NCBI GenBank assembly: GCA_947259925.1 | Contig: CAMYOG010000006.1 | Location: 1 to 64,000, forward strand | Reading direction: 5' to 3' | Length of the DNA: 64,000 nt | From: Thermoanaerobaculia bacterium | GTDB taxonomy: Bacteria; Acidobacteriota; Thermoanaerobaculia; Multivoradales; JAHEKO01 | Shown here: piece after piece, positions 58,722-64,000 of the stretch | Layout of the letters: every line of letters starts with the position of its first letter | Position numbering within the stretch: the first letter of the stretch is position 1 | The notes under the pieces: generated by a model | Databases searched by the model: none | Told to the model about the DNA's origin: nothing | The model's input: only the letters and a program-made list of their open reading frames with translations | Translations under genes and position numbers: made by a program

Positions 58722-59819
58722 ATGAAGTCCAGCGCCCATCTCGTCGCCCTCGCCCTCTTGCTCGTCGCCAGCAGCCCATCGCTCCAGGCCGCCGAGCTGC
58801 AATCGGTCGGTGCCCTGGAGTTCGGCCCCGAAGACACCCTCTTCGTGGCCGATTCACGCGGTGCCGCGATCCACGCCATCGAGACCGGCCTGCCGAGCGA
58901 GGCCTCGTCCGGGGAGATGGAAGGCGTTCGCGACCTGGACGCCAAGCTGGCGGCGATGCTCGGCGTCGACGTCCGCGAGGTCTTCATCAAGGATCTCGCA
59001 GTCCACCAGCCGTCCGGAACGACCGTGCTGTCGATCATGCGCGGCTCGGGCGAGAGTACGTCTCCGGTCCTGATGACCGTGTCGGGCTCGGGCGATTTGG
59101 GCGAGTTGAAGCTCGACGGCCTCGAGGTGACCCGGCTCGACATCGCCAACGCTCCCGACCCCGAGGCGATGATGGGCCGCCGCCGCAAGGCGCGCAGCTA
59201 TACGGTCACCGATCTGGAGTTCATCGACGGCAAGCTCTATATCGCCGGTCTCTCCAACGAGGAGTTCGCCTCGACCCTGCGCCGCGCCGCCTTTCCGTTC
59301 GACGGCGAGGTCGAGACCACCGGACTCGAGATCTACCACGGCGCGCACGGCAAGTGGGAGACCCACGCGCCGATCTTCACCTTCATGCAGTACGAGTTGA
59401 ACGGCAAGCCCCACGTCGTCGCTAGCTATCTCTGCACACCGTTGGTCACCTTCCCGGTCGAGCGGCTCGAGAACGGCACCAAGCTGCGGGGCAAGACGAT
59501 CGCCGAGCTCGGCTTCGGCAACATCCCGGTCGACATGATCTCGTACGAGCACGAAGGCGAGCGCTACATTCTGCTCTCCAACACCAACCGCGGCACCATG
59601 AAGTTCAAGGCGAGCGACCTCGAGGCGGCAAACGCCAGCGAGGGGATCTCGTCCGAGGTCGGCAAGGACGAGATCGTCAAAGGCGCGCCGTACATCGGCT
59701 CGCCGCTCGGCCACGTGGTGCAGATGGCGACGTTCGACGACGACAACATCCTGGTCCTGTTCCGGGCGGCCGAGAACGGCGCCCTGATGCTCGGTCCGCG
59801 CAGCAAGCAGTGGCTCTAG
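58722..59819 (+). CDS. Secreted protein of unknown function (possible beta-propeller)
   Basis: The 365-residue product has a signal peptide (MKSSAHLVALALLLVASSPSLQA). The rest is beta-rich with propeller-like phrases (LEFGPEDTLFVADSRGAAIHAI, DLEFIDGKLYIAGLSNEEF, VVQMATFDDDNILVLFRA) and a conserved-looking SKYL-free core of about 300 residues. No motif with catalytic residues is recognised. Start follows ataggagtctgaag, and TAAACT lies about 75 nt upstream as a possible -10 box. The stop overlaps the next gene by ten bases, so the two are translationally coupled. Confidence 0.7.
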   Translation: MKSSAHLVALALLLVASSPSLQAAELQSVGALEFGPEDTLFVADSRGAAIHAIETGLPSEASSGEMEGVRDLDAKLAAMLGVDVREVFIKDLAVHQPSGTTVLSIMRGSGESTSPVLMTVSGSGDLGELKLDGLEVTRLDIANAPDPEAMMGRRRKARSYTVTDLEFIDGKLYIAGLSNEEFASTLRRAAFPFDGEVETTGLEIYHGAHGKWETHAPIFTFMQYELNGKPHVVASYLCTPLVTFPVERLENGTKLRGKTIAELGFGNIPVDMISYEHEGERYILLSNTNRGTMKFKASDLEAANASEGISSEVGKDEIVKGAPYIGSPLGHVVQMATFDDDNILVLFRAAENGALMLGPRSKQWL

Positions 59820-60973
59820 CCGCCGGCCGCGCCGCGCCGCGGCTGCCAGCGCTGCTGTCCGTGGCGCTGGCGGCGGCCGCTCTGGTCGCGGCGGCGGAGC
59901 GTCCACCGACGATCCACTTCGTGACCGCGGCCGATAGGGCGACCGTCGAGATCCGCGGACTCGACCCGGTCCTGCTCGCCGAGCTGGCTGACCTCCCCCC
60001 CACCGACTGGACGGCGTGGTTCGCGGTGCATACCCGGGAGGCGAGTCTCCCCGGCGCCGAGCTGCCACCCCTGCTCGGCTCGTACGAGATCGAAGGCTGG
60101 GGACTCCGGTTCACTCCGCGCTTTCCACTGGCCGCCGGACAGACCTACGTCGCGCGCTTCAGGCGCCCGTCCGCGCCGGAGGGTGAGATCCGGGAGACGT
60201 TCTCGATGCCGGCGGTCGACCTGCCGCCCTCGACGGCGCTCACCGGCGTCTACCCGAGCATCTCGCAGGTGCCGGAGAACCTCCTGCGGGTCTATCTACA
60301 GTTCTCGGCGGCGATGAGCAGCGGCAACGCCCGTCACCACATCCGGCTGCTGGACGCCGACGGCCAGCCGGTCTCGGGGCCGTTCGTCGCCCCGGAACGG
60401 GAGCTCTGGAGCCCCGACCGCACGCGACTCACGCTGTTCTTCGATCCCGGCCGCATCAAGCGCGGCGTCGGTCCGAACGTCGAGGTCGGGCCGCCGCTGC
60501 GTGCCGGTCGACGCTACCGGCTGGAGATCGACCACGAGCTGCTCGACGCCCGCGGCGTGCCGCTGGTGCGCGACTACTTCAAGGAGTTCGACGTCCGTGC
60601 CCCGGACCGCGACCAGCCCCGTACCGCCGATTGGGTCCTGGACCCACCCGCGGGCTCCGACCAGCCGGTGCGACTGACGTTTCCGGAGCCACTCGACCGC
60701 GGCCTGCTCGAGGGGCTGATCGAAGTGATCGACGGCGACGGCACTCCGGTGCGCGGGCGGGTGAAGGTCGAGATCGGTGAGACCCGCTGGAGCTTCCGAC
60801 CGGAGCGCGGTTGGAGCGATGGCGTCTATCGGATCCGGGTCGGTACCCTGCTCGAGGACCTGGCGGGCAACAGCCTGCGCCGGCCGTTCGAAGCCGCGCT
60901 GGGGGGGAGCGGCGGCGATACGCGCACGCCGTACGTCGATCTGCCGTTCCAGGTAGCGGCGCGTAGCGACTAA
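59810..60973 (+). CDS. Secreted protein with Ig-like segments, unknown function
   Basis: The 387-residue product (GTG start within the preceding gene) has an N-terminal hydrophobic helix (about 14-28, PALLSVALAAAALVAA) that can serve as a signal peptide. The mature part contains Ig-like beta segments near 150-280: TGVYPSISQVPENLLRVYLQFSAAMSSGNARHHIRLLDADG resembles SbsA-type Ig-like domains, and the C-terminal WSFRPERGWSDGVYRIRVGTLLEDLAGN is typical of such folds. It is coupled to the unknown secreted gene upstream, suggesting a heteromeric envelope complex or substrate pair. It converges with the ankyrin lipoprotein, overlapping by four bases. Confidence 0.7.
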   Translation: MALAAGRAAPRLPALLSVALAAAALVAAAERPPTIHFVTAADRATVEIRGLDPVLLAELADLPPTDWTAWFAVHTREASLPGAELPPLLGSYEIEGWGLRFTPRFPLAAGQTYVARFRRPSAPEGEIRETFSMPAVDLPPSTALTGVYPSISQVPENLLRVYLQFSAAMSSGNARHHIRLLDADGQPVSGPFVAPERELWSPDRTRLTLFFDPGRIKRGVGPNVEVGPPLRAGRRYRLEIDHELLDARGVPLVRDYFKEFDVRAPDRDQPRTADWVLDPPAGSDQPVRLTFPEPLDRGLLEGLIEVIDGDGTPVRGRVKVEIGETRWSFRPERGWSDGVYRIRVGTLLEDLAGNSLRRPFEAALGGSGGDTRTPYVDLPFQVAARSD

Positions 60974-61620
60974 CCGTTCGCCTCGAGCAGGCGGACGATC
61001 TCGTGGCAGCGCTTGAGCCGCGCGAGTCTCAGGGGCCACGAGCCCTCTTCCAGCCGTAGATCGGGCGTTGCCTCGACCAGGACGCGGACGGTGTCGGTCT
61101 GGCAGTCTCCGATCGTCATGTAGTCGAGCTCGGCGACACCGACCAGCGCGTTCCCGAGCGCCACGTCGCCGCTCGGACCGGTGGCCCGCGGATTCGCGCC
61201 CCGCTCGAGCAGCAGCCGGGTGATGCGTGGGAAGCCGTAGCCGGCGGCCATCATCAGCGGCGTCCGCCCGCTCTCCGACGCCACGTTCGGATCCGCGCCG
61301 GCGTTGAGCAGCGCCCGCACCGCGTCCATCCCCTTGACGTGGACCGCGTGCAGGAGCGGCGTCCAGCCTCTGGCGGCGCCGCGCAGATTCGGATCGGCAC
61401 CTTCGGCGACCAGGATCCCGACGAGCTGGAAGTGACCGGCGCGCACGGCGCGAGCGAGCGCGCTCCGACCGCTCCCGTCGAGCTGATCCGGGTCGGCTCC
61501 GTCGGCCAGCAGCCGTACCACGGCCGCGCGATCGCCGGCCGCCGCGGCCTCGGTCAGCGGCGTGTCGCCGCCCGAGCAGCCGGCGAGGAGAGTGATCGCG
61601 AGCACGAGCGAGCGCCTCAT
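60970..61620 (-). CDS. Ankyrin repeat lipoprotein
   Basis: ATG 61620 opens a lipoprotein signal (MRRSLVLAITLLAGC, lipobox LAGC, Cys15), giving 216 residues; the track start (61767) is upstream and lacks support. Four to five ankyrin repeats follow: DTPLTEAAAAGDRAAVVRLLADGADPD, GRSALARAVRAGHFQLVGILVAEGADPN, WTPLLHAVHVKGMDAVRALLNAGADPN, GRTPLMMAAGYGFPRITRLLLERGANP. Such repeats mediate protein contacts in the periplasm or at the outer membrane. The partner is unknown. Confidence 0.88.
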   Translation of the reverse strand: MRRSLVLAITLLAGCSGGDTPLTEAAAAGDRAAVVRLLADGADPDQLDGSGRSALARAVRAGHFQLVGILVAEGADPNLRGAARGWTPLLHAVHVKGMDAVRALLNAGADPNVASESGRTPLMMAAGYGFPRITRLLLERGANPRATGPSGDVALGNALVGVAELDYMTIGDCQTDTVRVLVEATPDLRLEEGSWPLRLARLKRCHEIVRLLEANG

Positions 61621-61634
61621 CGCGCCTACTTCTA

Positions 61635-62822
61635 TCACTCCTCGGAGGCGCCGGTGCCGACCTTCCGCCCCCGCCAGAGAACCCCGCGCCCGGAGTGGTG
61701 CGCCCATGCCGACGACACGGTCATGGCGCCGAACAGCAGACTCGAGACCGGCAGCACCCCGGACCATGGCCAGCCGAGACCGTGGTGTCGCACCGCCGGC
61801 CGTAGGGCCAGCGCCTGGAGCAGGAGGGTGATCGACGCCCAGAGTGTCGTCCAGCCCGAGCCTGGCTGCCCGTGGGCGAGGGCGACGCCGCCCGCGGCCA
61901 GCAGGATCGCTGGCGCCACGAAGAAGACGCCCACACCGACCACGACCACGAACAGTAGATCGAGCCGGTACGAGAGCTGGTCGTAGGCGCTGCGCGACAC
62001 CATCCGCCAGAGGTCGGCGAGCCGCGGGTAGGGCCGGAGCGAGCGGATACCGCGGTCGAACCCCAGCCAGAGCCGACCGCCCGCCGCCGCGATCCGCCTG
62101 GCCAGCGCGACGTCGTCGATCACCGCACCCGCGATCTCCGCGTAGCCGCCAGCCGCCGCCAGCGACTCACGCCGCACCAGCACACACCCTCCGGCCGCCG
62201 CCGCTACTTCCGAGTCCGTCCGGACTACCTTTCGAAACGGGTAGAGCAGCTGGAAGAAGTAGACGAACGTCGGGATCAGCAGGCGCTCCCAGAACGACCG
62301 CGTTCGCAGCCGAGCCATCACCGACACCAGATCGAAGCGGTCGGCCGCCTGCTCCAGAAGCGATCGGACCGAGTCCGGACGGTGCTCGATGTCGGCGTCG
62401 CTCAGGAGCAGCCAGGGACAGGCATCGAGCCGGGGATCGTCGTCGAGCGCCCCGATGCCCTCCGACAGCGCCCAGACCTTCCCGGCCCAGCCGGTCGGCG
62501 CCGGCCGAGCCGGCACCAGCCGGAAGGAGTCGTCTCTCCCGCTGGCCGCCACCAACTCCCGAGCGACCTCGGCGGTGCCGTCGTCCGACGCATCGTCGAC
62601 CAGGACGATCCCCGCGAGCTCCTCCTGGGCCAGAAGCGACGGCAGAGATCGCCTCAGCGCCTGGGCCTCGTTGCGCGCCGGGACCACCGCCACAACCCCG
62701 TCGAGCGCTCGCCCCTCGGCGCCGCGCGAGGAGGTCAGACGCAGCTCGTGCGGCCAGGCGCGCGACCGGTCGAAGATCAGAACGACCCAGAACAGACAGA
62801 CGACGAGAGCGAAGAGCTCCAT
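61635..62822 (-). CDS. hpnB: HpnB-like glycosyltransferase
   Basis: ATG 62822 gives 395 residues, matching the family's usual length of about 380-400. A membrane helix starts the protein (about 1-18). The GT2 domain follows: VVPARNEAQALRRSLPSLL, VLVDDASDDGTAEVAREL, WAGKVWALSEGI, SDADIEHRPDSVRSLL (DxD), YAEIAGAVIDDVALARRI (acceptor-side Asp). C-terminal membrane helices (about 290-380) complete the layout. This is the hopene-associated HpnB pattern. The other hopanoid genes (squalene-hopene cyclase, hpnA/H) are not in the window, so the symbol is by domain pattern only. It is followed by a 14-nt gap to the ankyrin gene. Confidence 0.82.
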   Translation of the reverse strand: MELFALVVCLFWVVLIFDRSRAWPHELRLTSSRGAEGRALDGVVAVVPARNEAQALRRSLPSLLAQEELAGIVLVDDASDDGTAEVARELVAASGRDDSFRLVPARPAPTGWAGKVWALSEGIGALDDDPRLDACPWLLLSDADIEHRPDSVRSLLEQAADRFDLVSVMARLRTRSFWERLLIPTFVYFFQLLYPFRKVVRTDSEVAAAAGGCVLVRRESLAAAGGYAEIAGAVIDDVALARRIAAAGGRLWLGFDRGIRSLRPYPRLADLWRMVSRSAYDQLSYRLDLLFVVVVGVGVFFVAPAILLAAGGVALAHGQPGSGWTTLWASITLLLQALALRPAVRHHGLGWPWSGVLPVSSLLFGAMTVSSAWAHHSGRGVLWRGRKVGTGASEE

Positions 62823-62849
62823 ACCCGTCACGGCTCCGTCCGCTCTACC

Positions 62850-63107
62850 ATGATCCGCACCACGACCCACAAGCCATCGATCGACAATATCCGCAAGACC
62901 GCTTCCGCGATCGCCTTCGTTACCGCGGTGATGGCCGGGGCGCTCTTTTTCAAGCTGATCAGCATCGCGGATCTGGCGGAGCCTCTCCACGTGATGCTGC
63001 TCCTGGCGACCTCGATCATGTTCGGCACGGTCGGCTTCGGCCTGCTCGCTCTCGGCGCCTACTGCCGCGCCTGGATTCTGCAGACCGTCGACGCCCGAGC
63101 GCGCTAG
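62850..63107 (+). CDS. Small two-helix membrane protein
   Basis: The track ORF starts at 62382, antisense to the glycosyltransferase. The plausible start is ATG 62850, giving 85 residues. Two hydrophobic helices are clear (SAIAFVTAVMAGALFF and HVMLLLATSIMFGTVGFGLLALGAY), joined by a short polar loop KLISIADLAEPL. No strong Shine-Dalgarno sequence is present, so expression is less certain than for neighbours. No family is recognised. Confidence 0.5.
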   Translation: MIRTTTHKPSIDNIRKTASAIAFVTAVMAGALFFKLISIADLAEPLHVMLLLATSIMFGTVGFGLLALGAYCRAWILQTVDARAR

Positions 63108-63197
63108 CCGTCACCGTCCGGAGCCGTTCGGCTCCACCCCACCGGGGCTGGTCGCTCGATCTCCGATCGGGTATCTTGCTGCGCGATTGGAGGCATC

Positions 63198-63965
63198 ATG
63201 GAGACTGCAGGCAAGACGTTCCTGATCACCGGTGGAGCCTCGGGGCTGGGGGAAGCGACCGCGAGGGCGCTCGCCGCGGGCGGCGCCAATCTGGTGCTCG
63301 CCGATCTGAATCGTGAGCGCGGCGAAGCGGTGGCCGCCGACCTCGGCGACTCTGCCCGATTCGCCCCGACCGACGTCACCGACGAGGTGGCGGTCGGCAA
63401 GGCGATCGCGCTCGCCCGAGACGACTTCGGTGCGCTCCACGGCGCGATCAGCTGCGCCGGTATCGGCGATCCGGCCAAGGTGCTCGGCAAGCACGGTCCA
63501 CACCCGCTCGATCTGTTCGAGAAGGTGATCCGGGTCAATCTGATTGGCACCTTCAACGTCCTCCGCCTGGCGGCCGAGGAGATCGCGGTCAACGACCCGA
63601 ACGACCAAGGGGAGCGCGGCGTGATCATCAACACGGCGTCGGTCGCCGCCTACGAGGGTCAGATCGGACAAGCGGCCTACGCCGCCTCCAAGGGAGGCGT
63701 GCTCGGCCTGACGCTGCCGGCGGCCCGTGAGCTCGCGCGCCACGGCATTCGGGTGGTGACCATCGCGCCGGGACTGTTCGACACGCCGTTGATGGCGGGG
63801 CTGCCGGAGGCTGCCCGTGAGTCGCTTGGCCAGCAGGTACCGTTCCCGCCGCGCCTGGGCCGACCGGCCGAGTACGCCGATCTGGTGCTGCACGTCCTCG
63901 CCAACCCGATGCTCAACGGCGAGGTGATCCGGCTCGACGGCGCGATCCGGATGGCGCCGCGGTAA
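63198..63965 (+). CDS. SDR family dehydrogenase, 3-hydroxyacyl-CoA dehydrogenase type II-like
   Basis: The 255-residue cytoplasmic enzyme has the classical SDR features: [15 protein letters not shown] (cofactor motif, about 11-25), DLN acidic tail, NLIGTFNV, the catalytic triad Ser in [21 protein letters not shown] (Tyr-x-x-x-Lys, about 159-165) and [14 protein letters not shown]. The overall sequence resembles type II 3-hydroxyacyl-CoA dehydrogenases (HSD17B10-like), which use NAD+ in fatty acid or branched-chain oxidation. Start follows gattggaggcatc. The gene is followed by a palindrome. Confidence 0.9.
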   Translation: METAGKTFLITGGASGLGEATARALAAGGANLVLADLNRERGEAVAADLGDSARFAPTDVTDEVAVGKAIALARDDFGALHGAISCAGIGDPAKVLGKHGPHPLDLFEKVIRVNLIGTFNVLRLAAEEIAVNDPNDQGERGVIINTASVAAYEGQIGQAAYAASKGGVLGLTLPAARELARHGIRVVTIAPGLFDTPLMAGLPEAARESLGQQVPFPPRLGRPAEYADLVLHVLANPMLNGEVIRLDGAIRMAPR

Positions 63966-63970
63966 CAGAA

Positions 63971-63990
63971 AAGGGGAGGGCCCTCCCCTT
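63971..63990. terminator. Palindromic terminator
   Basis: A perfect 20-bp palindrome, aaggggagggccctcccctt, lies 6 nt after the SDR stop. Because it has no loop bases of its own, the hairpin must open a few central pairs. The adjacent sequence after it (ggacccctcc) could pair with the first arm as well. There is no long T-run, so it is a moderate terminator. Confidence 0.65.
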
Positions 63991-64000
63991 GGACCCCTCC

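Noticed and set aside
1-64000. tRNA, rRNA, CRISPR array, riboswitch
   Set aside because: I looked for T-arm motifs, long regularly spaced repeats and known riboswitch cores and found none. A search with tRNAscan and Rfam would be decisive.

Overview
The window is a chromosomal stretch of a very G+C-rich bacterium (high GC by eye, GTG/TTG starts common, genes tightly packed with many 4-nt ATGA/GTGA overlaps). The gene content points to Acidobacteriota, probably a Thermoanaerobaculia/Holophagae-like lineage. Evidence includes a VWFA-related protein of the type described from Acidobacteria, a transmembrane Ser/Thr kinase with a TPR ectodomain, PEGA-type secreted proteins, S9 and TolB/PD40-amidohydrolase exoenzymes, an ECF sigma/anti-sigma/DUF4252 operon, and an HpnB-like glycosyltransferase. 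This placement is inferred from families, not from a marker gene. I saw no rRNA, tRNA, CRISPR array, prophage or intact transposon.

Layout. 1-301: non-coding edge with two kinds of short direct repeats. 0.3-8.5 kb: secreted PEGA protein, DUF819 membrane protein, DUF2207 protein with a poly-Gly tail, an IS3-type transposase fragment, VWFA protein, S9 peptidase, arginase. 8.6-14 kb: a small acidic/Gly-rich ORF, then a Ser/Thr kinase divergent from an unusual methyltransferase-GAF-PP2C phosphatase fusion. 14-19 kb: YkgJ Fe/Zn-cluster protein coupled to an RluA-type pseudouridine synthase, a Tat-exported GH109-type oxidoreductase, and an NAD(P)-binding dehydrogenase-like gene ending at a clear terminator. 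19-25 kb: TonB receptor, M20 amidohydrolase, GNAT-cyclic-nucleotide-domain fusion, CBS pair. 25-30 kb: a compact divergent sugar/nucleoside locus (SSS symporter + GHMP kinase on -, nucleoside hydrolase + ribokinase on +). 30-33 kb: PAS-GGDEF-EAL protein, then a 626-bp gap holding two 185-nt inverted, structured repeat elements. 33-35.7 kb: MFS transporter, epoxide-hydrolase-like enzyme, PspC protein.

35.8-44 kb is the most unusual part. It encodes both subunits of DNA topoisomerase VI (type IIB), each with a lysine-rich N-terminal tail. Between them lie a 1212-residue tandem-PilZ/coiled-coil/transmembrane protein and an AlkD-like DNA glycosylase, and a second, short tandem-PilZ paralogue follows subunit A. 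A c-di-GMP turnover protein lies about 4 kb upstream.

44-64 kb: a GH99/WbsX-like enzyme, Ste24-type protease, PEGA and PDZ secreted proteins, and an ECF sigma/anti-sigma/DUF4252 operon preceded by two matching ECF-type promoter boxes. Then come secreted amidohydrolases and a metalloprotease, a SixA-like phosphatase, two coupled unknown secreted proteins, an ankyrin lipoprotein, HpnB-like glycosyltransferase, a small membrane protein and an SDR dehydrogenase followed by a terminator palindrome. Overall the region looks like core chromosome of a scavenging heterotroph that relies on exported hydrolases and signal-transduction proteins; only the repeats and the IS fragment look mobile.
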